From Combretum micranthum (lineage: Eukaryota; Streptophyta; Magnoliopsida; Myrtales; Combretaceae), in NCBI GenBank assembly GCA_024138025.1, contig JAMXBD010000820.1, positions 1 to 64,000 of the forward strand: 64,000 nt of DNA, read 5' to 3'. This document shows, in pieces, positions 22,480 through 33,855 of this stretch. A program made the position numbers and the translations under genes. Within the stretch, counting starts at the first letter, position 1; each line of letters starts with the position of its first letter. The notes beneath the pieces were generated by a model that was not told the origin of the DNA, did no database searches, and saw nothing but the letters and a program-made list of their open reading frames with translations.

Positions 22480-23873
22480 TACAAGAGACAATAGGCAGCG
22501 AACCTATCGAAACGTAGTATAGTGTTCAGATCGGAGTCGTCCACGGAGATGAAATAACTACTAGTACTCACTAAATTCACTACTATTTAGCAAACATCAG
22601 AGAGAGTTTGATTGATTAAAACTAACTATATGAAAAGAAAATTATGACCTACAGCAGATCAAGAAGCAAAGCACTTAGGATTCGAGAGAGATTTAACAAT
22701 CAATTACTTGAAACGACCTAGATCTTGTCCATCATTTAATTTCAACATGCGAACACAGAATACTAAGAGTTGTTCTAATTGAATTCTTATACCGCTGAAT
22801 TTCTAAATCAAATTAATAATCCTCTTGGATTTATCAATTTATCTAACCTTAGATCGATTAATTAGGATCTCTCCTTAACTAATTACAATCTAAGATCGCA
22901 TGAAGATCAAGAACTTATAAAAACAGAACATGAACGGAAGATTCTTGTAACCTATCTCTAGGATCACAATCAAACCTTATCAAGTTGCATAGATCTATTC
23001 ATTTAAGTAATTTCTCAATTAACTTGAATGAAATCAAACGTAAACTCATACTACGAAAGTATGAATCTAAGAAAAGACGAAGAACATGCAACTTGAATAT
23101 AAGAAATTCAATAGAAATTCATTAAGTTCAGATCCTCAACACATGATGAAATTAAAATCCGAACAAGATCTAGATCTAAGATCTACTCCTCCATCGATGT
23201 AATAAAGAACATTTGAATTTCAGTAGAGGAAAAAGAATTCATGGACACAACCTGTAAAGATGAAGTCTAGCTAATTTGAATTGGATCTACAAATCCTGAT
23301 GGAATCTTCAATCGAATCCTTCGTACGATTTCTCCACAAGAAGTTCTCACAAAAATTAGAGGAAAAGATGTCTGGGAATGTCTAAAAAAATCGTAACTAA
23401 CTTTCTCTCTCCTCACAAGCATATATAGACACACGTGGACTCAGAAAAGAAACAAAACAGCAGGGCCGCGCATTCATACAGGTTGCCATACTGTGGAAAC
23501 CTGGAGCATGTAAAAACATGATACAGAAAGTGATACATGTTCCAATACAGCAAATATGGCATCCTGTATCACTCTCTGTGTTGCTTCCTGGACTGATACA
23601 GCTCTTCAAACATGCTGTATGAGACGCTGTATTGTTGCCTGTTTGCTCCCTGCATCCATATATCTTTCCAAACATGCTGTTTGGGTCCAAAATTCACCAA
23701 AATTGATTTTTTTCTCGTCGAATTCATTTAATTCCTTCGTGATAAGTTCCATATTTCCTGAAAACGACAAATTAATCAATTAAGAACCAATTATTGATTA
23801 TTTTCACTAGAAAATATCACTTGAATGAGCCCAAATCATCCTAAAAATAAGAGTGTTAATACATTTATCAACA
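22480..23873 (-). mobile_element. LTR-like remnant (R2)
   Basis: On the minus strand it begins TGTTGATAAATG at 23873. It has a TATATA box at about 23420-23428, a GC-richer U3 island with repeated 'gatacag'/'ctgtatc' words, and a 9-bp inverted repeat (23529-23537 and 23565-23573). Its general layout resembles R1. No coding sequence was found; the left border is approximate and no target duplication is seen. Confidence 0.45.
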
Positions 23874-23879
23874 CACCTA

Positions 23880-24812
23880 CATTTTTATTTTTTTGCCTAA
23901 TACACACTTATATTTGCTCTATATGAACTTTGTCCCCATATTTTTTAAATTGTGCACTTAAAGTCCTTAGGGTTTAAAGTGCACCACCTAAACTTTTAGA
24001 ATTGAGCATTTTAAAAGATAAGGGAGTCTAAACTCATGATTTCAAAGATAAAGAGATAAAGTGCACATAAAACAAACCAAAAAGGTGTATTTGTAATTTA
24101 TCCTTATTTTCACAAGATAATGGTAGCTCAAGTAATTGCACTTTCAACTTTTGGTAATTTAGTCTCTTATCTCTAAATTTTGGCAAAATAATAATTAAAC
24201 GTTTAAAGTAATGTGATTAATTATCTATGTTAAATAATATTTGACATATATTTATTTTGATACTAAGATAATGGCAGACATTTAGCCAAAAATTTTAAAG
24301 ATGGTACTAAATTGCCAAAGATTACCGAGGATTAAAAGTACAAACAATTCCTCTATCATTATTGTCCCATCAAAATACACCTTTTTAAAATATTATTTAA
24401 TAAAGACACGAAATCACGAATATTTTGAAATTCCAAAAATTAAAAATATAATCCCTTACTTTTACTCTTACATATATAGATTTCATCAATAGTGTACTGC
24501 AAAATCACCTTACTTTCCTAGTTATCTATTATGCCAACATTACACAATTTTAGGTATTCATTGATATAACCACTTTGATGGCTAAATTATGAAATCATTA
24601 AGCATATTAGACATTTATTTATTTTTGTACTAAAAGTTAGTTAATTTTTAATTATATTTACTAAACTATTTAAATCCTATATACTTGAGCCAAATTTAAT
24701 GAGGCCTTATATGTTTAAATTAGTTATTAATTTTTCGAAAAATTGTAAATTCACCTGTAAATTTTTACTTAAGTGCGGATTCATTTTTTGAATTTTTAAA
24801 GTACACTTTTAG
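23880..24812. other. AT-rich stretch without genes
   Basis: Only low-complexity phrases common in plant intergenic DNA ('gcacttaaagtcc', 'aaactttcaa'). Confidence 0.45.
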
Positions 24813-25104
24813 ACCCCTTAAACTTTCAATTTGCTATAGTTAAGGACTGATAATATTTTTCATGTGCACTTTGAAAGTTTGGAGAGAAAATTTGTATATA
24901 AATGAAAGTTTGGGAGGTAAATAATCATTTAGGGGGAAGTTCAAGGGTGTAATTTTAAACCCCTTAAACTTTTACCATTTTCCATAGTTAAGGATTGATA
25001 ATATTTTTCATGTGTACTTTGAAAGTTTAGAGGATAAATTTGTATATAAATGAAAGTTTGGGAGGTAAATATGCATTCGAGTGGAAGTTCAAGGGTGTAA
25101 TTTG
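24813..25104. repeat. Tandem duplication, two 146-bp units
   Basis: Units 24813-24958 and 24959-25104 both read 'accccttaaactt… ttcatgtg… gaaagttt… gttcaagggtgtaattt' with few differences. Non-coding. Confidence 0.9.
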
Positions 25105-25156
25105 AAATTTATCCATGTATTGTTTTAGCCGAAAATGTCAATTGTCCTTAGTGTCC

Positions 25157-25201
25157 TTTAGCCACCTCAACTTCTATTTGCATCTATCTTAGGTTGTAAC
25201 A
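25157..25201 (-). mobile_element. Stub of the 3' LTR of a Ty3/gypsy chromovirus
   Basis: On the minus strand a purine-rich tract (25202-25217) is followed at 25201 by TGTTACAACC. About 45 bases match the start of the 5' LTR at 33855 (TGTTATAACC), including 'gaggtggctaaa'. The match then breaks into unrelated repeats, so nearly all of this LTR is gone. Confidence 0.6.
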
Positions 25202-25217
25202 TATTTCTCCACTCCTT
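25202..25217 (-). promoter_or_regulatory. Polypurine tract of the chromovirus
   Basis: AAGGAGTGGAGAAATA on the minus strand, immediately before the 3' LTR start. Confidence 0.6.
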
Positions 25218-25239
25218 GATAAAAGACCTTATCCTCAAG

Positions 25240-25345
25240 GTCAAATTCAAAACAGGTATAATGAAAAAATCTAGGTCTTCCCATGTAGCATCTTCTAATG
25301 GCATTCCCTCCTTCTGAACCAAAATCTAAGTCACTTCAATATCAT
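25240..25345 (-). pseudogene. Chromodomain remnant of a Ty3/gypsy integrase
   Basis: The minus strand reads EGMPLEDATWEDLDFF, the second half of a chromodomain-like module. Plant chromovirus integrases carry such modules at the C-terminus and are thought to use them to direct integration to chromatin marks. The frame is interrupted afterwards. It ends about 20 bases from the polypurine tract. Confidence 0.75.
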
Positions 25346-26724
25346 TATGTAGCACAACCCTAGAATCCACAATATATAGAGGTTTAAGTAAATGATGATC
25401 ATCATAGGTTTCTATAGGAAGTGCTAAGGTTTAAGATGAGACCCATTAGCTTGCCTCAAATAGGAAACACGAAATACATCATGTATTCTAAAACCCAATG
25501 GTGGCTCCAAACAATAAGCATAAGAGCCAATTCGTTCAATAATATTAAAGGGGCCATAAAACCTCTTAGATATCTTGTGATAAGCATTTCCAGCTACTGA
25601 TATCTACTTTGTAGGGTTGTAATTTGACAAAAACTAGATCCCCTTCAGCAAAAAAGACTTTGGTCCTATGCCTGTCATCATATCTTTTTATCTTCAATTG
25701 GGTCCCCATTGAATTTTCTTTAAGACTAGAAAGTATTTGATCCCTATTCAACAGCTCCATATCAAAAGCTTCCAAAGATGACTCTCTATGAGCATACATA
25801 GGAATTGAAGGTGGTCCATGACCATAAACCACGATCAAAGGAGTCAGTTGAGTGCCAAGAACTTATGCTATTGTGAAGGTACATCCATGACAAAACTTCT
25901 CAAATATTGTTAAATAACTCTATTCAACACTTTTGTCTGCCCAGTTGATTAAAGGTGATATGCACTACTAAAAGATAGTTTAGTGCTACTCAATCTAAAC
26001 AATTCCTTCCAGAATCTACTTAGAAATATTAGGTCCTTATTCAAAATAATGGATTATGGGAAACCATGCAACTTAACAACAACCTTAAGAAACATTTGAG
26101 CTACCATAGTAGCTAAGAAATTAGAATCTAAAGCACCCAAATGAAAATATTTTGATAGTCTATCCACTATCACTAATATAATAGAGAATACATGTGACTT
26201 AGCAAGACAAGTTGCAAAATCTATTAATATGTCTCCTAAACTTGTTCGGGTATTGGCAATAGTTGCAATAACCTAACTGGTTTTTAGGTAGAGAACTTTA
26301 TTTGTTGATAAGCCATATAATCTTAAACAAATGACACTACATCATGTTTCATCCTTAGCTAATAAAACCGTGATGCCAATCCCTTATATGTTTTTATAAT
26401 GCCAAAATGTCCTGACGCACGAGTAGAATGAAATTCATGTAGAAGAATAAGAATCAACTTAGAAGTTAAAACTACAAACAATTGGCCCTTATAATAAAGA
26501 AAACCATGTTGCTAATGAACTGGCTACTATGTTTGTTGTCCTTCCTTAATCTAATCAATTAATGTAATGAAAAGCTGGGACAGTAACATACCCTTTCTTC
26601 AAATCCTCCACCACATGAAAAACCAACATAGATAGAGCCAAATGCATAAAAGATCCATCAGACTCTCCAGAAAGTGCATTATTTACTACATTCTCTTGAC
26701 CCGACTTGTAAGTAATAGTATAAT
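25346..26724 (-). pseudogene. Ty3/gypsy integrase, decayed
   Basis: Reading the minus strand from the LTR-B insertion at 26724, the core is recognisable: VIVDRLSKYFHLGALDSNF with the first catalytic Asp, FWKELFRLSSTKL and SSAYH. The second catalytic Asp site reads LNKD rather than the expected SDRD-like motif, and the Glu motif is lost after SSAYH. A C-terminal open segment (25566-25838) includes VVYGHGPPSIP, KRYDDRHR and GDLVFVKLQPY, typical of the domain linking core and chromodomain. Integrase would insert the cDNA. Stops, frame changes and lost catalytic residues make this copy inactive. Confidence 0.85.
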
Positions 26725-27396
26725 TGTAAACTCCTAAATTTTTGGAATCAGTTTAAGCCTAAAACCCTAACTAGAAGTCAACCTGAGCTCTAAAGGTCAA
26801 CAAAACCCTAGTTAGACGTGATAGCTCAAAGTCCGGCACTCCCGAATAAGAAACTCGATGAGAATAAGCAGAAGTTTAGAATGTAGAATAGTGCAGAAAT
26901 AGCTAAGGCAACATAAAAAGATCAGATTAGTGAAACCGTAACTCGTTTTGAACCCGATCGGACATGATTCTTGAAAAACGTGTCCGGAACCCCAGAATAA
27001 TAAAAATATTCCGAATACACCGTTAGACTCATAAAAATTTAAGGTTTTCAAAAATATCAATATCGTAATTTTTTGGTAAGTAAAAATAACAGATATCGCA
27101 TTTATACGCTTATTTTCTTACTATCGGTACTTTATTAGTCATATCTACTTTACATTATACTTTTTCTTACACCTACACTTAACACTTCATAACCTATAAC
27201 CCTTACTTTTTACATTTCTCATAACTTTATTTCACATCTACATTACATATTACTTCTTTTATTTAACAAAAGTCAAAAAAATAAAATCATCTCCCTCTCC
27301 CAATGCATGTGGCCGACGCCTATCCATCCCCTCATCCCTCAATTTGTTTCAATTTTTCATTTATTTTAATCATACAAAAATCCCTCCACATTTTCC

Positions 27397-27404
27397 TATA
27401 AATA
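27397..27404 (+). promoter_or_regulatory. TATA box of LTR-B copy B2
   Basis: CCTATAAATACC, followed by a C/T-rich leader without ATG up to the donor. Conserved in B1 and B3. Confidence 0.7.
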
Positions 27405-27589
27405 CCGTCCTCCTCTTTCACTTCTTTCACACCACTACTACCCACAAGTTTCTTAATAAAACTTTCTCAAATTCTCCTCTCAAAACTCTCTTCAACTACC
27501 ATCCCAAAACTCCCTCCAAATAATTCCAAAACAACTTCCACCAATAACTAAAACCCATAACCACATACTACCACTAAAATTTTCTTTAG

Positions 27590-29031
27590 GTAACTATCAT
27601 ATATTATTTTCTTCTTCTTCATGTCATGTAACTTTACATGACCATAGTGTGAGTTTCCAAAGACTACAAGTCATGGAAGCTACATTATGTTCATGTATTG
27701 TTCTTGTTCATGAAAAATCTATTTATGTTCATGTTATTATTTTTGTTCATATTATTGTTACTATATCTAAATATTATTATCTATATATACATATTCTTTA
27801 GAGCATATAACTCACTTGCAATTTATTTACTTTTATGAAATGCAATTTATTTCCTTTGCAATTTATTTATTTATTCCTTGTTATTTTAAGACTAGTCTCT
27901 AGTCTTAGACTTGTCCTCATCAAGTTAAAACAAATTTCTTTCTTTCATTTTATTTTTGGGACTAGTCTACTTCTTAGTCCGGGAGCCTTGAAAACTAAGA
28001 CTCCAATACTTGACTTTATTATTATGTTATTTTTGTTTACTATTATTTCTTATAAATCATGTTCATTTAGATTGTTGTCCAAAATTTTCAATTTCTAAAA
28101 ATAATAAACAAAAGAAGATTTTGTCACTTAGAAATAAGGTTATGTAAAGAATAAAATCTATATTCTAAAAAATCATTTCTTGTCAAGTTACAAAAAGAAC
28201 CCACTACAAATTTTAGAAAACTTTTACTATAAAAAGTTTCTTAAGTCACATATTGTTCCACTCTGTTTTTATAAAGCAAATAATTTTTATGCATGGATGA
28301 TTTCTATGAAAAACATAAAACATGAGGAAAGGATGATAATTTTTCAAATAAAGATTTTTGCAAACAAATAGACAAAGGAATTTGTACAAGAAAAATGAAT
28401 AGGAAGAATAGTGTATTTTCTAAAAACTCCAAAATAGTATAGAAAACTTAGAAGGAAGAAAAATTAATTTCAAAAAGTTACTTGGATATATATGTAAGCC
28501 AACATAAAACAATTTTTTTTTTTGTAAAACAAAAGAAAAAAAATATTCATTTTAAGAGACCAACAAAATGAATTTTTGTAAACTATATTTTCTAAAAACT
28601 CCAAAACCAACATGATTTTATTTAAGGAACATGAATGGACAACAAACACTTGAGCATGAATAAATATGAGTTAAGTAACCATAAAAAGGAGAATTTTTCA
28701 ACTATATAGATAACTAAGTATTTATCAAACAAATTTTGATTTCTTGAACTAAAGTTGTTTTGTGTTGGAAAATCAGTGGTGAATTTTTTCACCACTGTTT
28801 CGGAGCCTATATGACCTTGTTTGTTAAAAATAATTTTGGAAATGGGCAGATCTTTTTGAGTAGGTAGAAATCGGTATATTATATGCGCGATTACGAGTTA
28901 AAATGACCAAGTTATGGCCTTTTTAAGTTGGAACATTCCTTTATACGAACTTTAACGTTCTTTTGACATTGTTTTGTCAAATTCAAGAAAATCATCAAGA
29001 AATACTCATTGTGGGTATTTTCTTTAGCTAG
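27590..29031 (+). other. Putative intron inside LTR-B copy B2
   Basis: Donor CTTTAG|GTAACT; acceptor TTTAGCTAG|GTGAC. Its position between TATA/leader and mini-exon matches B1 and B3. If real, it would be a leader intron removed from element transcripts. Confidence 0.45.
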
Positions 29032-29068
29032 GTGACTCCGAGGAAGGATACCTATATCCCGAAGATTA
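29032..29068 (+). other. Acidic mini-exon-like frame of LTR-B copy B2
   Basis: In phase GT|GAC it encodes GDSEEGYLYPEDYFD and ends in TAA. I see no ATG in the predicted leader that would start it, so translation is unproven. Confidence 0.45.
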
Positions 29069-30174
29069 TTTCGATTAAGAGAAGTGTGTGAACAACTCAT
29101 CCATATAGAGGAATAGTCGACATGGCATCGTGAGTTTTTCCGTTAAATGATATACTTGTTGTGCTTGTAATTAGTTGCATTAGAGTTAGGAAAAGGAAAA
29201 TGGATATGTATGTTATAATTATTCTTTGAAAGAATCCTAAGAATATTGAGACTGGAATTGATTCAAATGCCTGTTTTAGTATAACACTTGCTTGTATGAA
29301 ATGCCTTGATCATCTTAAACTTGAATACTAATGATATGATATGATTATAAATAAATGGATCATGCATACCATGAAGTAAGTCACATTGCATTTTGGGTTA
29401 TTATCCTTGGTAGAAGGATAGTAATCATGTCAAAAGCAACACTTGACGGAAGATCCGAAAGCGATTGCTTGGCGGTGTTATTAAAAAAGGAAATGGTTGG
29501 CGGAAGATCCGAAAGCAAGGCTCAATTCAAGTAGACTTCATGTGCTTGGCGATATGATCGAAAGCATAAAACTTTTTATTAAAAACTACTTGTTTGAGGT
29601 TATGTATCAACCAAACCCGAATGGAGGGCGCAAATCTATTCAACATATAGTTCTTGGAAAACTATATGCCTTGTTTGCCCACTGTATGTTGCATCCATTT
29701 TTTTGCTTAATTAACTTGTTTGAAACTTTGTTTACAAGAAGTTATTTATGGAAATAATTCTCACAGCCTGTTAGCTTATACCCCCATAGATATCTTTTGC
29801 AGTTTCCCTATTTATGGTTAAGGCCACGAGGACTTACGGGTAGGTAATTTCTTTTTGGATAAAGGAAATTCTATATGAAGTTTAGTAGTAGAAATAATGT
29901 ACAAATATCTTGTAATAGAATAGTGATCATGGGAAATGTCCCTAAGTTTGTAAAACCATTGATATAAATAAATGTTTATTATGAATCCTCTTTTCTTAAT
30001 ATGTTATTATATCTTCTTAAGCTTCATAATTCCATGTACGGTCCTCTAAAAATTGTGAGAGCACCCCTTACACTTAATATTAAAGCTTTTGGGAGTGGCT
30101 AAGGTTGTCATACTTAAGTTTTAATATTAGGTGTGGCGAACTGTTACGTTTAGGGTACCCCTTGGGGCGTGACA

Positions 30175-30785
30175 ATAATCTTAACCTAAAAGTTTAGTCA
30201 AGTATCGATGTTGCTCAGGTGTAGAAATTACTTGAGAAAGTAGTTCCTTTAAGCTTCTATGATCAGTTCGCATAATAAAATGACAAACCAATAAGTATTG
30301 TTGCCACTTCTTGACAACCTCCACCATAGCATGTAATTCTCTAACATAAGTTGAAGCCTTCATCATATGAATTGGTAGTTTCCTATTGAAATAAGAAATA
30401 GACCTTTCTTCTTGTAACAATACAACTCATATACCCAAACAGGAGGTATTAATTTCAACCACAAATTTCTTTCTAAGTTCTTGTAAAACTAATATAGGTG
30501 TAGAAACTAAAGCTTGCTTCAAAGTATTAAAGGCACCTATGCTTCATTCGACTACATAGAAGCATTCGACTACTTAAAAGCATCATGCTTCAATAGATTA
30601 GTCAAAGCATTGGCGATAGAAGCATGACTTGATAAATCTTCTGCAATATCCTAAAAGTCTCCAAAAAATCCCTTAGTTGCTTTTAAAGAAGTGGTGTTGG
30701 CCAAGCTTGCATTACTTCCACTTTACTTGATTCAGGTTAAAAACCTGATGCCGACAGCACATAGCCTAAATACTCTATAGAAGCT
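30175..30785 (-). pseudogene. Ty3/gypsy RNase H region, decayed
   Basis: The open part 30181-30420 reads ISYFNRKLPIHMMKASTYV, then RELHAMVEVVKKWQQYLL and MRTDHRSLKELLSQV, the signature of a gypsy RNase H. The connecting stretch 30420-30785 is recognisable but broken by stops. RNase H would degrade the RNA of the RNA:DNA hybrid. Interrupted downstream by LTR-B copy B2. Confidence 0.85.
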
Positions 30786-31517
30786 TAACCAAAGGTGCAT
30801 TTAGACATCTTTAGGAATAGAGTTTTAGGGTGCAATGTAGTTGACACTTGTTCTAAATGTGTAACATAAGTCTCCAAAAACCTGCTATAGACAAGAATGT
30901 CGTTAAAAAAAATAGAAAAAAATTGTTGTAAGTATGGTTTGAAAATTGAATTTATCATAGATTGAAAAGTGGTTGGAGCATTGCTCAAGCTAAACAGCAT
31001 CACTAAGAACTCATAGTAGCCTTCATGAGTTTTAAAAGAGGTTTTTCGAACATTTTGTAGTGCCATCCAAATTAAATAGTAACTGGCTTAAAAATCCAAC
31101 TTTGAGAATCACAAATCCATGCAATTCATCAAGTAATTCAGCAATAGTTGGAGTTGGAAATTTATCCTTGATAGTGGCTTGATTAAAGGCCCAATGGTCA
31201 ATGCAAAAGCTCCATGATCCATCCTTCTTCTTAACTAATAAGACTGGGGACAAAAAAGTACTTTTGCTATATTGAATAATGCCTTGTTCCAACATGTCTT
31301 TAACCTAACTCTCAATTTCCCCCTACTAAAAGTGACGATATCTATAAAGCTTTACATTTATAGCATTAACACTATTAACTAAATGAATATGGTGTTGAAT
31401 AGACCGTAATGGAGGTAATGGTGATGGTATCTCAAAAACTGATGAAAATCTGCCCAATACTTCTTCTATGGAGCTATTGTTGGTAGTATTTACCGAAATA
31501 GATCCCATCAAGGCCAC
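30785..31517 (-). pseudogene. Ty3/gypsy reverse transcriptase, decayed
   Basis: Three overlapping open pieces give, in order, RSIQHHIHLVNSVNAINVKL, then [14 protein letters not shown] with [20 protein letters not shown] and [15 protein letters not shown], then [25 protein letters not shown]. The catalytic YXDD motif is altered to FNDILVYSR, which removes its first essential Asp. At least two frame changes separate the pieces. The order RT, RNase H, integrase identifies Ty3/gypsy. Confidence 0.9.
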
Positions 31518-31559
31518 ATGATGGTAGCATGAAGCTACTGTATCTGTCTTTATAATTCA

Positions 31560-32199
31560 TCTTAATTGACTATGCAAAATTAGTTGTATTGGAACAAGTT
31601 GCTTACCCATAAGTGTAATATGAGAACCTAGATTACTAAAGGTCATGACTAAATCATTTTACCCAATCGTTACTGGCCCCAATCCTTTCAACTACTATAC
31701 ACCCAGAACTACCTTAGTACCATGTATGCCTAAGATATAAAAGGTATCTACAAAGGAAAATCCTTGAATATTAACATTGACATTCATGAATTGTCTTTGA
31801 CACTTCAGTTTTTTACCATTCCATTACATTACATCAATTGAGATGATGGAGAAACAACCAAATCCAAATGTTTAGCAACATGACTTTGCACGAAATTATG
31901 TGTGGTATTTAAATCCACTAATACTGAAATCTTTCTTGAATTTGTGGTCTTGTGATATTTTAAAGTCCTAGGAATCATATCTCCATTCAATGCATGATAA
32001 CTAATAACACAATTATCATTTGCATTATCATTTTCTATTAGTTCATTCTAATTATGATCATGAAATATTTCATTAGAAAGCAACAAGAGGAATTTAGCCT
32101 TGTATTTATGATTTTTATTAAACTTCTCATCGTAATTGAAACAAAGACCTTTTTTACGTCACATTTGCATTTCCTCATATGTGATTCATTTAATGACAT
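31560..32199 (-). pseudogene. Ty3/gypsy zinc knuckle and protease, decayed
   Basis: On the minus strand a knuckle-like segment (LCFNYDEKFN … HKYKAKF, 32090-32150) is followed by a retroviral-type aspartic protease site reading VLVDLNTTHNFV at about 31900-31945. The expected Asp-Ser/Thr-Gly site is changed to Asp-Leu-Asn. Stops are frequent to 31560. Confidence 0.7.
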
Positions 32200-32573
32200 G
32201 TTTGGTATGCATGAATAGACCGAAATGGAATCACGATACTAGCTTCCATTCCCTTTCCCAATGTTGTGAAGCGTTTTTTAGAAGCCAGAATCATGATTCC
32301 TTAGAATCCATAATTCCGACTTTAAAGAGAATTAGATTTTGCCTTTAAGAAGGTGGAATAATGATTCTATTTCACCCTCATTAATTAAATGTAGTATAAT
32401 TACTTTTTTATCTTATCATGTATTCATATTTTACATTTATTACTAAATATATTCCCAACAATTACACTTTTTAGACATTCATCTTCTAAACAGATGAATA
32501 GATTTATCATTCCCAAACTCATACCATTCAAATCCAAGTCATTCCATTCCAAATCATTTTTGGGTACCAAATG
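32200..32573. mobile_element. Small terminal-inverted-repeat element (374 bp)
   Basis: The ends read GTTTGGTATG … GGTACCAAATG, giving short imperfect inverted repeats. TGACAT lies on both sides (32194-32199 and 32574-32579). It interrupts the gag region of the gypsy element. The interior has AATGGAAT-type inverted words and no coding sequence. A 6-bp duplication does not fit a single superfamily cleanly, so the class is left open. Confidence 0.6.
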
Positions 32574-32579
32574 TGACAT

Positions 32580-33381
32580 AACTGTAATGAATTACTAGAA
32601 TTAACTCATGTATTACTTGATTGATTCACTTTACTCGACTTTAATTATCATGGCTTTGTAAACTACAATGGTGTTGATTTAGTATTTGCATATGTTTTTT
32701 GCTTGAATGATCTAAATCCACTAATGTGTTCATTTCAACTTATCCTCATGCATTTTAGCCAACTAAATTGCATCTATTAGATCTTTAGGTCGTGAAATTT
32801 GCACTTCAAGTTTCCATCCAGAAACAAAACAACTTAATAAGAAAGATTAAGTTAAACCCATTGTTCTATTTGATAATTCCTCAAACTAGGATCGATACTG
32901 AACCACTAAAGAAGTTTGTATCAGTTTGGCTAATATCCCTTGCATATCCTCATTGCTAGAAGGTACAAACCTTGTTTGTAATGCTTAAGTGAACTTACAA
33001 GAACTAAGTTGCTTATTTAGGTACAACTACTTATTTCCATTTGGGTAATTCTTCCAAAGCGAATGATGCTATTGTAATTCTTTGTCAGTCTAGTATATTG
33101 TGAAAAGCAAAGAATCGACCCACTTTGAAAAGCCACCCTAAAACATCTTCATATGAGAATTTAGAAATCTCCAATTTGATTCCTTTAAGTAAATTCTTAT
33201 ATTGGGTAGAATCTTTAAAAGATAATGAATCTTGCTCATTATGAATGCTTTGTTGTTAAGTAGAAAGATTCTTATTTGACTCCAATTTTAATATTCTTTC
33301 ACTCATTAAATAGTTGCTAACGCTTTTTTAACAAAATCCATATCTTCCGTATTTTTCTTGAGAATAAGTTATAAGTGCCAT
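32580..33381 (-). pseudogene. Ty3/gypsy gag, decayed
   Basis: A start ATGGCACTTATA on the minus strand at 33381 follows the 5' LTR by a few tens of bases. At 33060-33180 the frame reads LKGIKLEISKFSYEDVLGW, then FKVGRFFAFHN and QRI(T)IASF, the plant retrotransposon gag (capsid) core. Stops occur before and after. Gag would assemble the particle. Confidence 0.75.
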
Positions 33382-33399
33382 TGTAGAAGCTCATCGTAG

Positions 33400-33855
33400 A
33401 CAAGAGCACCAAATATTATATTTCAACTATCAGACCAGCCTATACCACAAACCCTCGATATAAAAGCATCCTAATTCTCTATCTCTCTCGTTTCACCTTT
33501 CTTGCCTCTTTACTTTAGATAATTTGTAATCCTAACTCCTTGTCTAACTATCTCTTGTGTTTATGCTATTCTAACCCTAATTGTTTGTTGATGATGCAAG
33601 TGTAAAGCAAGTAACTCAACTATGGCTATTCAAGAAGTCACTAGCTTCAAATGCACACTGTCTTTGTAAGATAGGCCATAACCTATTCAATTCATCATCT
33701 TTGATTATATACATGTACAATAGTAACAACTATTCTATTTATTTCAGACTTAGATCTTATTAAAGTGACTAGATTTGGTACATGTATATCTATTCTAGTT
33801 TATAGAGTTTTTTAGCCACCTCGGATTATATTTGTATCTACTTTGGGTTATAACA
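33400..33855 (-). mobile_element. 5' LTR of the Ty3/gypsy chromovirus
   Basis: On the minus strand it starts TGTTATAACCC at 33855, matching the 3' LTR stub at 25201. The inner border is placed just before 'ttggtgctcttgtc', a probable but unusual primer-binding region 20-30 bases before the gag start. The exact end is uncertain. No target duplication can be tested because the other LTR is truncated. Confidence 0.5.

Larger units (their letters stand above)
26725..30174 (+). mobile_element. Complete solo LTR, family LTR-B (copy B2), 3450 bp
   Basis: It runs TGTAAACTCC … GGGGCGTGACA with perfect 5-bp target duplications ATAAT (26720-26724 and 30175-30179). It sits between the RNase H and integrase parts of the minus-strand gypsy element, which are colinear once it is removed. 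Contents in order: TATA box (27397), leader, putative donor (27590), paired hairpins (27888-27906), the 90-bp conserved block (28848-28934), acceptor and mini-exon (29032-29068), and a terminal ~1.1 kb. No PBS, PPT or pol, so it is a solo LTR. Family assignment to Tekay/Del-like Ty3/gypsy rests on LTR length and end motifs and is inference. Confidence 0.93.

Noticed and set aside
23397..23783. Cys-rich open frames on both strands
   Set aside because: They arise from the repeated 'gatacag/ctgtatc' words of remnant R2; no protein family is recognisable.
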